NCBI GenBank assembly: GCA_030145715.1
Contig: JAIXHQ010000023.1
Coordinates: 1 to 48,725, forward strand
Length of the DNA stretch: 48,725 nucleotides
Origin: Sphingopyxis sp.
GTDB taxonomy: Bacteria > Pseudomonadota > Alphaproteobacteria > Sphingomonadales > Sphingomonadaceae
Direction of reading: 5' to 3'
Positions 7,958 through 17,197 of this stretch are shown here, piece after piece. Made by a program: the position numbers and the translations under genes. The notes below the pieces were generated by a model. That model was given only the letters and a program-made list of their open reading frames with translations. It was not told the origin of the DNA and did no database searches. Each line of letters starts with the position of its first letter. The stretch's first letter is position 1.

Positions 7958-8440
7958 ATGGACCGCATCGAAACCCAGGCGTCGGGCGGGTGCCAGTGCG
8001 GCGCGGTGCGCTGGCACGTCACCGCCGTCCTCGACACGTCGCACATCTGCCATTGCCGGATGTGTCAAAAGGCGACGGGCAATTTCTTTGCCGCGCTGAT
8101 CGGCGTCCCGCGCGACGCGATCACATGGACGCGCGGCCAGCCCGCGACCTTCGCCAGTTCGGACAAGGCCTCGCGCGGCTTTTGCGCGGACTGCGGGACG
8201 CCGCTCACCTATGACTATCACGACAGCGGGCAGATCAACCTGACGACCGGGTCGTTCGACACCCCCGCCCTTTTCGCGCCACGGACGCAGTTCGGGTTGG
8301 AGGGGCGGCTGCCGACTTTCGCCGACCTTCCCATCGGTCAGGAAGGCACGACCGAAACGACGATGCGCAGCGTCGTCGGCGCGATCAGCGCCAGCAATCG
8401 CCAGCACCCCGACCACGACACGCCGCGCTGGCCGGATTGA
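7958..8440 (+). CDS. GFA-domain (glutathione-dependent formaldehyde-activating-like) protein
   Basis: A 160-residue Cys-rich zinc protein of the GFA/CENP-V fold. The three zinc elements are clear: GGCQCGAVRW, CHCRMCQKATG and FCADCGTPL. True Gfa binds S-hydroxymethylglutathione formation substrates, but most family members have unknown function, so the name describes the domain only. Start 7958 is chosen because GAGGAGG lies 5 nt upstream; a GTG 13 codons earlier has no site. It stands alone, divergent from the two-component operon across a gap of about 196 bp in which I see no other gene. Confidence 0.85.
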   Translation: MDRIETQASGGCQCGAVRWHVTAVLDTSHICHCRMCQKATGNFFAALIGVPRDAITWTRGQPATFASSDKASRGFCADCGTPLTYDYHDSGQINLTTGSFDTPALFAPRTQFGLEGRLPTFADLPIGQEGTTETTMRSVVGAISASNRQHPDHDTPRWPD

Positions 8441-8537
8441 TCGTCGGGCGCCGGGTGCAATTCGCCCCCGCGACCGGCTGGCCAAGCACCGCCGGCACCA
8501 TTAGAGGCAGGCGGAATTTTCACGACGGAGCGAAATC

Positions 8538-9716
8538 ATGACCCCCACCGCGACCATCCTGCTGCTCGGATCGGGCGAACTGGGCCGCGAGTTCGTGATT
8601 TCGGCCAAGCGCCTCGGCTGCCGCGTCATCGCCTGCGACAGCTATGCGGGCGCCCCCGCGATGCAGGTCGCCGACGGTTTCGAGATATTCTCGATGCTCG
8701 ACGGCGCGGCGCTGCGCGCGACGATCGAAAAGCACCGCCCCGACCATATCGTGCCAGAGGTCGAGGCGATCCGGACCGAAATATTGGCGGAGGTCGAGGC
8801 CGAGGGTTTTCACGTCGTCCCGTCGGCGCGCGCCGCGCAGCTTACGATGAACCGCGATGCGATCCGCGATCTGGCGGCAAGCGAGCTGGGGCTGAAAACA
8901 TCGACGTTCGAATATGCCACCAGCCGCGACGAACTGGCCGCGGCGGCGGCGCGCATCGGCTTTCCGCTTGTCGTCAAACCCGTCATGTCGTCGTCGGGCA
9001 AGGGCCAGTCCACGGTGAAGGACGCGGCCGGCATCGACGCGGCATGGGATTATGCGGCCGCCGGGATGCGCGGCGACCGGCTGCGCGTCATTGCGGAGGC
9101 GTTCATCGATTTCGATTATGAAATCACCCTGCTGACCGTCCGGCACAAGGATGGCGTCAGCTTTTGCCCGCCGATCGGGCACCGGCAGGAACGCGGCGAT
9201 TATCGCGAAAGCTGGCAGCCCGCCGCCATGTCCGACGCCGCGCTGAGCGCCGCGCAGGACATGGCGACCAAGGTGGTCGACGCGCTGGGCGGCCACGGCA
9301 TTTTCGGCGTCGAATATTTCGTGAAGGGCGACACGGTGATTTTTTCCGAACTGTCGCCGCGCCCGCACGACACGGGCATGGTGACGCTGATCTCTCAGTC
9401 GCTGTCCGAATTTGATCTGCACGCGCGCGCCATTCTGGGCCTGCCGATCCCGCCGGTCGCGGTGCCCGACGCCAGCGCCAGCGCGGTGCTGCTGGCCGAC
9501 CGGGACGCGAGCGACTTTGCGATTACCGGCCTTGCCGATGCGCTCGCGGCGCCCAGTGCCGACACGTCGGTGGACGCCCGTCTGTTCGGCAAGCCGGTGA
9601 CGCGGCCCTATCGGCGCATGGGCGTCACGCTGGCCAAGGTCGCGGGCGGCACGACCGACGACGCGCGGGCGGCGGCCGTCGCGGCGGCGGGAAAGCTTGT
9701 CATCGATTATCGCTGA
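8538..9716 (+). CDS. purT: Formate-dependent phosphoribosylglycinamide formyltransferase
   Basis: A 392-residue ATP-grasp enzyme that makes formyl-GAR from GAR, formate and ATP in purine synthesis. The N-terminal motif [10 protein letters not shown], the segment [14 protein letters not shown] that clamps ATP, and the C-terminal [12 protein letters not shown] motif are diagnostic for PurT rather than PurK. Length matches the family. GGAG lies 8 nt before the ATG. It stands alone; another purine gene, purA, is 13 kb away. Confidence 0.95.
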   Translation: MTPTATILLLGSGELGREFVISAKRLGCRVIACDSYAGAPAMQVADGFEIFSMLDGAALRATIEKHRPDHIVPEVEAIRTEILAEVEAEGFHVVPSARAAQLTMNRDAIRDLAASELGLKTSTFEYATSRDELAAAAARIGFPLVVKPVMSSSGKGQSTVKDAAGIDAAWDYAAAGMRGDRLRVIAEAFIDFDYEITLLTVRHKDGVSFCPPIGHRQERGDYRESWQPAAMSDAALSAAQDMATKVVDALGGHGIFGVEYFVKGDTVIFSELSPRPHDTGMVTLISQSLSEFDLHARAILGLPIPPVAVPDASASAVLLADRDASDFAITGLADALAAPSADTSVDARLFGKPVTRPYRRMGVTLAKVAGGTTDDARAAAVAAAGKLVIDYR

Positions 9717-9775
9717 ACCATCCATAAGGCGCACGGGGGACCATCGCGCTAGGCCGCCCGTGGCTCGGCTGCTAC

Positions 9776-12601
9776 ATGCCGCGCATGTCCGACAAGAATC
9801 ATCTCTATCTGGTCGATGGGTCCAGCTATATTTTCCGCGCCTATCACCGCCTGCCGCCGCTCACCAATCCGGCGGGCGTGCCGGTCGGGGCCGTCTATGG
9901 CTATACGACGATGCTGTGGAAACTCGCCAAGGATCTGCACGACGCCGACGGGCCGACGCATCTGGCCGTGATCCTCGATCATAGCAGCCATTCGTTCCGT
10001 AACGAGATTTACGATCAGTATAAGGCGAACCGGCCCGAACCGCCGGAGGATCTTCGCCCCCAATTCCCGCTGATCCGCGATGCGACGCGCGCCTTTTCGC
10101 TGCCGTGCATCGAAATGGAGGGATTCGAGGCCGACGACCTGATCGCCAGCTATGCCGAGGCCGCGGTCCGCGAGGGCTGGGACGTCACCATCGTGTCGTC
10201 GGACAAGGACCTGATGCAGTTGATCCGCGAACCGGCGGACGGATCGCCGCATGTCGACATGCTCGACACGATGAAGAATGTCCGCCTTGGCGTGGACGCG
10301 GTGAACGAGAAATTCGGCGTCACGCCCGATCTGGTCGGCGACGTCCTGGCGCTGATGGGCGACAGCGTGGACAATGTTCCCGGCATTCGCGGCGTCGGGC
10401 CGAAAACCGCGACAAAGCTGATTCAGGATTATGGCAATCTGACCGCCGCGCTGGACGGCGCACAGGGGATGAAAACGTCAAAGCTGCGCGACAATCTGAT
10501 CGAACATCGCGCGATGGCCGAATTGTCGCGCATTCTGGTCGACCTGAAACGCGACGTGCCGCTCCCCGACCCGCTCGACGCGCTGAAACTCGGCGCGATC
10601 CCGCCCTTGCCGCTCAAGGCCTTTCTCGACGAACATGGCTTTCGCTCATTGTCGGCAAAGGTCGATCTGGGCGCCACGCCGGGCGGCCCGCCGACCTTTC
10701 CGCGCGCCGCCGCCGCCGTCGCCGCAGCCGCGCCCGCCGCTCCGTCCACCCCGGCGCTGCCCGCCATGCCCGCGATCGACCGGGCGGCCTATGAATGCGT
10801 CACGACCGTCGATGCGCTCGACCGCTGGATCGCCGAGGCAAAGGCCGCGCATGTCGTCGCCATCGATACAGAGACCGCCAGCCTGGACAGCGTCACCGGC
10901 CGCCTGGTGGGCGTCAGCATGGCGACAGCGCCGGGCCGCGCCTGTTACATCCCGCTGGGGCATGGCGGCACCGACATGTTCGCCGAAAAGCCCGAACAGA
11001 TTGCGATGGACGTCGCGATCGGCCGTCTTCACGCGCTGTTCGCCGACGATGCGGTGCTGAAGGTCGGGCATAATCTGAAATATGACATCGGGGTGCTGGC
11101 CCAGCATGGCGTCACCGTCGCGCCCTATGACGATACGCTGGTGATGAGCTTTGCGCTCGACGCGGGCAAGCATCAGCACGGGCTGGACGAACTCGCGAAA
11201 CTCCACCTCGATCATGTCTGCCTGACCTTCAAGGAAATGTGCGGCACCGGCAAATCGCAGATCAGCTTTGCAGAGGTGCCGCTCGACCGCGCGACCCAAT
11301 ATGCGGCGGAGGATGCCGACGTCGCGCTGCGCCTGTGGAAACTGATGAAACTGCGCCTGCCGATCGAGGGCGGCACCCGCATCTATGAAATGGTCGACCG
11401 CCCGCTCGCCGCCATCGTCGAGGGGATGGAACGCGCCGGCATCATGGTCGACCGCGAATATCTGGCGCGGCTGTCGGGCGAATTTGCGACCGAGATGCTG
11501 CGCATCGAGGGCGAAGTCCATGAACTCGCCGGCCAGCCCTTTGCCATCGGCAGCCCGAAACAGCTTGGCGAAATCCTGTTCGACAAGCTGGGGCTGAAAG
11601 GGGGTCGCAAGGGCAAGTCGGGCGACTGGTCGACCGACCAGAGCGAGCTTGAACGGCTGGAACGCGACGGCGTGCCGATCGCGCGCAAGATTCTGGAATG
11701 GCGCCAGTTGGCCAAGCTGAAATCAACCTATACCGACGCCCTGCAACAACAGATCAACGCCACGACCGGGCGCGTCCACACCAGTTACAGCCTTGTCGGC
11801 GCGCAGACGGGGCGGCTGTCGTCGACCGACCCCAATCTTCAGAACATCCCCATCCGGACAGAGACGGGGCGCCAGATTCGCGACGCCTTTATCGCGGCGC
11901 CCGGCCATGTGCTGATCGCCGCCGACTATAGCCAGATCGAACTGCGGCTGGCCGCGCATATGGCCGATGTGCCCGAACTCAAGGAAGCCTTTGCGCAGGG
12001 GCAGGATATTCACAGCGCCACCGCGATCGAATTGTTCGGAGAGGTCAATCGCGACACGCGCGGCAAGGCCAAGACGGTCAATTTCTCGATCCTCTATGGC
12101 ATTTCGCGCTGGGGCCTGGCGGGGCGGCTCGAAGTCACGCCCGACGAGGCGCAGGCGCTGATCTCCCGCTATTTCGAACGCTTCCCCGGCATTTCGGACT
12201 ATATCACCGACACGCTCGAAGGCGTGCGGGCCAAGGGTTATACCGAGACTTTGTTCGGCCGGAAAACCTGGTTCCCGCGCATCCGGGCGGCCAACCAGAA
12301 TGAACGCGCGGGCAGCGAACGCGCCGCGATCAACGCGCCGATCCAGGGCACCAGCGCCGACCTGATCAAGCGCGCGATGGCGCGGATGCCCGGCGCGCTG
12401 GCCGATGCGGGGCTATCCGACGTCCGGATGCTGTTGCAGGTCCACGACGAACTTGTGTTCGAAGCACCAGAAGAAAAGGCCGAAGCCGCCGGGGCGGTCA
12501 TCCGGGCGGTGATGGCGGGCGCGGCCGAACCGGCGCTCACCCTGTCGGTCCCGCTGGAGGTTGAGGTCGGCATCGGGAAAAGCTGGGGCGAGGCGCATTG
12601 A
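9776..12601 (+). CDS. polA: DNA polymerase I
   Basis: A 941-residue polymerase with all three domains. The 5'-3' flap nuclease covers about 1-300 (YLVDGSSYIFRAYH, EADDLIAS, SSDKDLMQL). The 3'-5' exonuclease lies at about 340-530 and keeps its catalytic acids (AIDTETASLDS and a later YAAEDADVAL), so proofreading is probably active. The polymerase domain follows with motif A ADYSQIELR, the finger helix KAKTVNFSILYG and motif C QVHDELVFE. A Pro/Ala-rich linker at about 305-335 joins the first two domains. Start is ATG at 9776, or 9785 three codons later; neither has a strong Shine-Dalgarno. The next small gene overlaps its stop (TTGA). Confidence 0.97.
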   Translation: MPRMSDKNHLYLVDGSSYIFRAYHRLPPLTNPAGVPVGAVYGYTTMLWKLAKDLHDADGPTHLAVILDHSSHSFRNEIYDQYKANRPEPPEDLRPQFPLIRDATRAFSLPCIEMEGFEADDLIASYAEAAVREGWDVTIVSSDKDLMQLIREPADGSPHVDMLDTMKNVRLGVDAVNEKFGVTPDLVGDVLALMGDSVDNVPGIRGVGPKTATKLIQDYGNLTAALDGAQGMKTSKLRDNLIEHRAMAELSRILVDLKRDVPLPDPLDALKLGAIPPLPLKAFLDEHGFRSLSAKVDLGATPGGPPTFPRAAAAVAAAAPAAPSTPALPAMPAIDRAAYECVTTVDALDRWIAEAKAAHVVAIDTETASLDSVTGRLVGVSMATAPGRACYIPLGHGGTDMFAEKPEQIAMDVAIGRLHALFADDAVLKVGHNLKYDIGVLAQHGVTVAPYDDTLVMSFALDAGKHQHGLDELAKLHLDHVCLTFKEMCGTGKSQISFAEVPLDRATQYAAEDADVALRLWKLMKLRLPIEGGTRIYEMVDRPLAAIVEGMERAGIMVDREYLARLSGEFATEMLRIEGEVHELAGQPFAIGSPKQLGEILFDKLGLKGGRKGKSGDWSTDQSELERLERDGVPIARKILEWRQLAKLKSTYTDALQQQINATTGRVHTSYSLVGAQTGRLSSTDPNLQNIPIRTETGRQIRDAFIAAPGHVLIAADYSQIELRLAAHMADVPELKEAFAQGQDIHSATAIELFGEVNRDTRGKAKTVNFSILYGISRWGLAGRLEVTPDEAQALISRYFERFPGISDYITDTLEGVRAKGYTETLFGRKTWFPRIRAANQNERAGSERAAINAPIQGTSADLIKRAMARMPGALADAGLSDVRMLLQVHDELVFEAPEEKAEAAGAVIRAVMAGAAEPALTLSVPLEVEVGIGKSWGEAH

Positions 12602-13110
12602 TCGCGACCCTGTTGTTCGCGGCGGCGATCGCCGCCGATCCCGCCCCCCTTCCCGCCCCGCCCGAACCGGCACCCCGCGTCGCCGCGCCCGCGCGCCCGG
12701 CGCCGCTGGCCGATGCGGACCTGCGCGAATTTGCCGCCATCGCCGGGCGCAAGGTCGTGGGCCGTCCGGTCGGCGGCCCCTATGCGACCGCCGACAAGGT
12801 GCTGTTGCTCGCCCGCGACGACAAGGGGATTCCGGCGATCACCGCCAGCATCGGCTTTCCCGCGCGCCAGTCGCTGCCCGCCCCGCCGCGCGGCACGATC
12901 GCCATCATCCGGCTGCACCAGCGGTCGGAAACCATCGTCCCCGGCCCGACCGCCGACGACCTTGCCTTTGTCGCGGCGAACCGGATGCCCTTGTTCGTGA
13001 TCGGCGAATGGGCGCGGCCCGCCCCGATGTGGGAGGTCGCGTGGGTCGACGACGCGGTGCGCTTTCGCACCATCGGCGAAGTCGGCGAAATCGGCCCCTG
13101 GAGGGACTGA
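12598..13110 (+). CDS. Hypothetical secreted protein overlapping polA
   Basis: A 170-residue protein with a short hydrophobic signal-like N-terminus (MIATLLFAAAIAADP), a Pro/Ala-rich linker to about residue 37, and a compact globular part. The latter contains GPTADDLAFVAANRMPLFVIGEWARP, listed here only in part as the motif GPTADDLAF. This faintly recalls JAB/DUF4329-type domains, but the metal-binding His pair of that fold is not convincing, so no function is assigned. The start TTG overlaps the polA stop (TTGA), implying coupled translation from the polA message. Codon use is like that of its neighbours. Conservation next to polA in relatives would confirm it. Confidence 0.6.
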   Translation: MIATLLFAAAIAADPAPLPAPPEPAPRVAAPARPAPLADADLREFAAIAGRKVVGRPVGGPYATADKVLLLARDDKGIPAITASIGFPARQSLPAPPRGTIAIIRLHQRSETIVPGPTADDLAFVAANRMPLFVIGEWARPAPMWEVAWVDDAVRFRTIGEVGEIGPWRD

Positions 13111-13230
13111 CCGGCGCGCTTATGCGCCGTGACGAACGCCGCGCCCCTTTCGCGAGCGCGACTTTGCTTCTATGACGAGCCCATGACATCCGGCGGACGT
13201 TTTTATGTCAGTTGGCTATAAAGGGTCCAT

Positions 13231-13905
13231 ATGAGCAAGTTCGAACCCGTCGCCAAGGCGCCGATCCGCATCCAGCAGAATCTGTTGGCGCGCAGCGAAC
13301 GGCGCTTGCTCAACTGGCTTTGCGCCCGCCTGCCCGGCTGGGTGACGCCCGATCAGTTGACGACGCTGGGTTTCGCGGGCGCGGCGCTGGTCGCCGCCGG
13401 CTATCTGCTCAGTTGGTTTCACAGCGAATGGCTGGGGCTTTCGCTGGTCGGCTATATCGTCAACTGGTTCGGCGATTCGCTGGACGGCAGCCTGGCGCGG
13501 TGGCGCGGGATCGAACGGCCCAATTACGGCTATTTCGTCGATCACAGCGTCGATGCGCTGGCGACCTTCATGATGATCAGCGCGATCGGGATGAGCCCCT
13601 ATATGCGGCTCGACGTCGCGCTGATGGGTGTGATCGGATATTTCCTGCTGTCGATCCACACCTTTATCTCGGCCAAGATTCTGGGCGAATTCCGCCTGTC
13701 ATACCTCGCCGGGGGACCGACCGAGCTGCGCCTGATCCTGATGGCGATGACGGCGCTGATGCCCGTCATCGGCGGCGCCGACATCCGGGGCACCAATTTC
13801 TCGCCCTTCGACCTGTTCGGCCTGTTCGTCGCCAGCATCCTTGTGACGCTGTTCATCGTCCAGACGTCGGCGACGGCGCGGATGCTGCGCCGCCGCGGAA
13901 CCTGA
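13231..13905 (+). CDS. CDP-alcohol phosphatidyltransferase family protein
   Basis: A 224-residue integral membrane enzyme with about six hydrophobic helices. The family motif D-x2-D-G-x2-A-R-x(n)-G-x3-D-x3-D is intact in GDSLDGSLARWRG followed by GYFVDHSVD, which binds the two divalent metals and CDP-alcohol. It transfers a phosphoalcohol from or to a CDP-linked substrate at the inner membrane; the exact acceptor (glycerophosphate, inositol, etc.) cannot be read. AAAGGG lies 6 nt before the ATG. Monocistronic by position, convergent with pheA. Confidence 0.88.
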   Translation: MSKFEPVAKAPIRIQQNLLARSERRLLNWLCARLPGWVTPDQLTTLGFAGAALVAAGYLLSWFHSEWLGLSLVGYIVNWFGDSLDGSLARWRGIERPNYGYFVDHSVDALATFMMISAIGMSPYMRLDVALMGVIGYFLLSIHTFISAKILGEFRLSYLAGGPTELRLILMAMTALMPVIGGADIRGTNFSPFDLFGLFVASILVTLFIVQTSATARMLRRRGT

Positions 13906-13922
13906 AACCGCCCGATACCGCC

Positions 13923-14816
13923 TTAACGCCGTTCGCGCGCCTGCGGATAGGTGCCCAGCAGACGCAGCGACTTGGTCTGGAAATCCAGTTCCTCCAGCGC
14001 GCGGTCGATCCGCTCGTCGCCCGGCGCGCCGACGATGTCGCAATAAAATTGCGTCGCGGCAAAGCTGTCGCCGGTCTGATAGCTTTCCAGCTTGGTCATA
14101 TTGACCCCGTTGGTCGCCAGGCCGCCCAGCGCCTTGTACAGCGCGGCGGGAACATTCCTCACCTCGAACATGAAACTGGTCATCACCGGCCCTTCGATCG
14201 CCGCGACGTCGGCCAGCGGCTCGCGCGCCAGCAGGACAAAGCGCGTCGTGTTATGGTCGGCATCCTCCATGCCCGTCCCGTGCAGCGTCAGGCCATAGAT
14301 TTCGGCGGCGTGCGGCGGCGCCAGCGCGGCCAGCCCGACCTCGTCGCTGTCGGCCACCCACGCGGCGGCCCCCGCCGTGTCGCTGTGCGCGACCGGCGCG
14401 ATATTGTTCGCGCGCAGCCAATGGCGGCACTGACCCAGCGCCTGTTCATGGCTCATCGCGCGCGTCACCGGGCCCAGATCGCGGCTCATCAGCCCGTATC
14501 GGATCGGCAGAAAATGTTCGCCGACGATCGACAGGCCCGATTCGGGCAACAGGAAATGAATGTCGGCGACGCGGCCATGCAGGCTGTTTTCGATCGGGAT
14601 GATCGCGCGATCGACCCGCCCGTCGCGCACGGCGTCGATCGCGTCCTGAAAGGCGTAGCAGGGCATCGGCAGCGAATTTGCGTCATATTCGCGTGCGGCA
14701 AGGTCGCTGTTCGCGCCCGGCGCGCCCTGAAACGCCAGCCCGCGCGCGGGCTGTGCCAGCGCCGCCGCGCGCATTTCATCGACCAGATGCTGTGCCGAAG
14801 CCGAATAACTGCCCAT
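13923..14816 (-). CDS. pheA: Prephenate dehydratase (monofunctional)
   Basis: A 297-residue enzyme that decarboxylates and dehydrates prephenate to phenylpyruvate in phenylalanine synthesis. The catalytic domain starts at about residue 27 (LAFQGAPGANS), includes PIENSLHGRV and ends with the NTTRF motif. The C-terminal ACT domain has NMTKLESYQ in place of the ESRP motif that senses Phe, so feedback inhibition is likely though the loop is altered. There is no chorismate mutase domain. Start 14816 is chosen for GAAGG 5 nt upstream; an ATG at 14894 would add 26 residues without a site. Confidence 0.93.
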   Translation of the reverse strand: MGSYSASAQHLVDEMRAAALAQPARGLAFQGAPGANSDLAAREYDANSLPMPCYAFQDAIDAVRDGRVDRAIIPIENSLHGRVADIHFLLPESGLSIVGEHFLPIRYGLMSRDLGPVTRAMSHEQALGQCRHWLRANNIAPVAHSDTAGAAAWVADSDEVGLAALAPPHAAEIYGLTLHGTGMEDADHNTTRFVLLAREPLADVAAIEGPVMTSFMFEVRNVPAALYKALGGLATNGVNMTKLESYQTGDSFAATQFYCDIVGAPGDERIDRALEELDFQTKSLRLLGTYPQARERR

Positions 14817-14999
14817 GATTGCCTTCCCAAGCCGGAGCGGCGGCGCATAGCCGCCCTCCCCGGCCCGCGCAACCGGCCCGCTGCCAGTTGCCATGTCGTG
14901 ATTTCATCCCCTTGCGCCGCCGTCGTCGCGCCTTTAAGGGAGCGTCCAAATCACATACGCGCCCCGCACGCGGGCGCCAGCTAACGGGGCTGCAAGAGC

Positions 15000-15671
15000 A
15001 TGGATAATCGCAACAACACTATTGCCGGATGGGTGCTGTTCGCCGGCATTTGCGCGCTGGGCCTGACCATCGGGTCGGGCATGTTGTTCGCGGGACACAC
15101 GCCGGAAAAGCCCGGCTATCCGATCGAAGACGCCGATGCGGGCGGCGGCGGCGGCGAATCGGCGGTGCCGCTCGCCAACCTGCTGGCCGCCGCCGATCCG
15201 GCAAAGGGCGAAGCGGTTTTCGCGAAATGCGCCGCTTGCCACACGATCAATTCGGGCGGCGCCAATGGCATCGGCCCGAATCTGTGGGCGACGCTGGGCA
15301 AGCCGCACGGCCATGTCGCGGGCTTTGCCTATTCGGACGCGCTGAAAAGCGTTCCGGGCAATTGGGATTTCGAAGGCATGAATGCCTGGCTGACCAGCCC
15401 GCGCAAATATGCCCCCGGCACCAAAATGTCCTTCGCCGGCCTCAGCAGCCCGGAAGACCGCGCGAACCTGATCGTCTATTTGAACTCGCAGGGTTCGAAC
15501 CTGCCGCTTCCCGCTCCCGAAGCCGCCCCTGCGGCAGCCGACGGCGCGGCTCCGGCTGATGGTGCCGCTCCGGCGGACGGCGCAGCCGCTGCTCCGGCGG
15601 CGGAGGGTGCGGCTGCCGCACCCGCACCCGCTGCTCCGACCGCACCGGCCCCGGCCGAAGCCAAGAAATAA
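15000..15671 (+). CDS. Membrane-anchored class I cytochrome c
   Basis: A 223-residue monohaem cytochrome. One uncleaved N-terminal helix (about 9-31) anchors it; the haem motif CAACH is at 77-81 with axial Met143 in GTKMSFAG. The family is that of CycM/c552, which carries electrons between the bc1 complex and terminal oxidase at the periplasmic face. After about residue 174 it has a long Ala/Pro tail with repeated ADGAAP units, low-complexity and probably flexible. The stop overlaps the next cytochrome gene by 1 bp (TAATG), so the two form an operon. Confidence 0.9.
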   Translation: MDNRNNTIAGWVLFAGICALGLTIGSGMLFAGHTPEKPGYPIEDADAGGGGGESAVPLANLLAAADPAKGEAVFAKCAACHTINSGGANGIGPNLWATLGKPHGHVAGFAYSDALKSVPGNWDFEGMNAWLTSPRKYAPGTKMSFAGLSSPEDRANLIVYLNSQGSNLPLPAPEAAPAAADGAAPADGAAPADGAAAAPAAEGAAAAPAPAAPTAPAPAEAKK

Positions 15672-16108
15672 TGCGGATCGCGCCCGTCCTGCTGGCGGGC
15701 GCGCTTGCTCTCGCCGGTTGCGGCAAGAGCGAAACGCCGACCGACGCGCCCGCCGCCGACACCGGCACGGGTGAGGTCGCGGCCCCCACAGCGCCGGTCG
15801 AACCGACCGCCGCGATGGGCGAACAGATTTTCCGGCGCTGCGTCGCCTGTCACACGATCGACAAGGGCGGATCCAACGGCATCGGCCCCAATCTTTATGG
15901 CGTGGCCGGGCGCGCGGTCGCGTCGCACGCGGGCTTTTCCTATTCGAACGCGATGAAGGCCAAGGGCGGCGTCTGGGACACGGCGGCGCTCGACACCTAT
16001 CTGGCCGCGCCGATGAAGGCGGTGCCGGGAACGCGCATGGCATTCGCGGGCGTCCCCGACGCCGTGGATCGCAAGGCGCTGATCCTCTATCTGGAAAGCC
16101 AGAAATAG
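15671..16108 (+). CDS. Lipoprotein cytochrome c
   Basis: A 145-residue monohaem cytochrome with a lipobox (LALAGC, Cys17) instead of a helix anchor, then an Ala/Pro/Thr linker. The haem motif CVACH is at 57-61 and axial Met123 is in GTRMAFAG. It is clearly related to the upstream cytochrome and probably arose by tandem duplication followed by a change of anchor. Translation is coupled to it by a 1-bp overlap, and a hairpin at 16139-16184 ends the transcript. Likely a periplasmic-face electron carrier; the partner is unknown. Confidence 0.88.
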   Translation: MRIAPVLLAGALALAGCGKSETPTDAPAADTGTGEVAAPTAPVEPTAAMGEQIFRRCVACHTIDKGGSNGIGPNLYGVAGRAVASHAGFSYSNAMKAKGGVWDTAALDTYLAAPMKAVPGTRMAFAGVPDAVDRKALILYLESQK

Positions 16109-16138
16109 ACGGCACCCCGCAAAGGGACGCCGCCCGAT

Positions 16139-16195
16139 CCTAGAGCGCGTTCGGTTTCGACGGAATCAAAACCGGCACTCTAGGTTGTTGTTTTT
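16139..16195 (+). terminator. Two-part hairpin and T-rich tract after the cytochrome c operon
   Basis: CCTAGAG (16139-16145) pairs with CTCTAGG (16178-16184), and inside it CGGTTT (16152-16157) pairs with AAACCG (16169-16174). TTGTTGTTTTT follows on the plus strand. The position 31 bp past the cytochrome stop and the T-rich tail fit an intrinsic terminator. The CTAGAG-flanked form also resembles palindromic repeats I have seen repeatedly in sphingomonad genomes. Confidence 0.65.
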
Positions 16196-16198
16196 CCG

Positions 16199-16239
16199 TG
16201 ATTTCCGAGCCGTGAAATGCTCCATTCCACTCGAAATCA
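16199..16239. repeat. Second palindrome abutting the terminator
   Basis: TGATTTC and GAG (16199-16209) pair with CTCGAAATCA (16230-16239), leaving one bulged base and a 20-nt loop. It ends 2 bp before the stop of the LOG-family gene on the opposite strand and could serve as its terminator, or be the partner half of the same repeat element. Confidence 0.5.
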
Positions 16240-16241
16240 CT

Positions 16242-17114
16242 CTAATGCTGGTCGATCGTCGCGTAGAAATCCTGCACGATCTTCCACGCCTCGTCCGCCG
16301 TTTCGACGAATTTGAACAGGTCGAGGTCGCGGGCGCTGATCACGCCTTCTTCGACCAGCGCGCCGAAATTGACCACGCGCTCCCAGAACTCCTGACCGAA
16401 CAGAATGATCGGGATCGGCTTGATCTTGCCCGTCTGGATCAGCGTCAACAGTTCGAACATCTCGTCGAACGTGCCGAAACCGCCCGGAAACACGCACACC
16501 GCCCGCGCGCGCAACAGGAAATGCATCTTGCGCAGCGCGAAATAGTGGAACTGGAAACTCAGCGACGGGGTGACGAAGCGGTTTGGCGCCTGTTCGTGCG
16601 GCAACACGATGTTCAGCCCGACCGATTCCCGGCCCTCGTCGTCGGCGCCGCGATTCGCCGCCTCCATGATCGACGGCCCGCCGCCCGAACAGACGACGAA
16701 GTGACGGCCGCCCTTTTCATCGGGCGGAACCTGGCTCGCCAGCCGCGCCAGCGCGCGCGCCTCGTCATAATATTTCGCCTTTTCCTTCAGGCGGCGGGCG
16801 ATGTTGCGCTGAACATCGTCGGTCGCCGCGGCCTCCAGCGCGTCGGCGGCGGCGGGTTCGGGAATGCGCGCCGAACCATAGATGACGAGCATCGATTCGA
16901 TCTTTGCCTCGTCCAGCAGCAATTCGGGCTTGAGCAGCTCAAGCTGAAAGCGAACCGGGCGCAAATCCTCCCGCAACAGGAAATCATTGTCCTGAAACGC
17001 CAGCTTGTACGCGGCGCTCGCGGTTTGCGGGGTGGTGGTCGCCTGTTTGGCGAAATGCGCGTCGTCCTTGGCTTTGTGGAAACGCGAACGATGGGGTTGT
17101 TTATCTTCTGCCAT
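16242..17114 (-). CDS. LOG-family (lysine decarboxylase-like fold) protein
   Basis: A 290-residue Rossmann-fold protein. The hallmark PGGFGTFDE lies in the C-terminal half, preceded by the nucleotide-binding CSGGGPSIMEAANRGA. These motifs define the LOG/TIGR00730 group, whose studied members hydrolyse nucleoside 5'-monophosphates (cytokinin ribosides) to base and ribose phosphate. The longer N-terminus (about 90 residues before the fold) is common in alphaproteobacterial forms. Start 17114 (MAEDKQ) is preferred; an ATG at 17150 is also possible, and neither has a good Shine-Dalgarno. Actual substrate is unknown. Confidence 0.85.
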   Translation of the reverse strand: MAEDKQPHRSRFHKAKDDAHFAKQATTTPQTASAAYKLAFQDNDFLLREDLRPVRFQLELLKPELLLDEAKIESMLVIYGSARIPEPAAADALEAAATDDVQRNIARRLKEKAKYYDEARALARLASQVPPDEKGGRHFVVCSGGGPSIMEAANRGADDEGRESVGLNIVLPHEQAPNRFVTPSLSFQFHYFALRKMHFLLRARAVCVFPGGFGTFDEMFELLTLIQTGKIKPIPIILFGQEFWERVVNFGALVEEGVISARDLDLFKFVETADEAWKIVQDFYATIDQH

Positions 17115-17197
17115 TGGCGGACGGCTAGCCGTTCCATGTGACTTTGCCAAGACGCGGGCGCCCCGCCCGCCCTGCCGCGCGCCCGCAGCAGGAGCCG

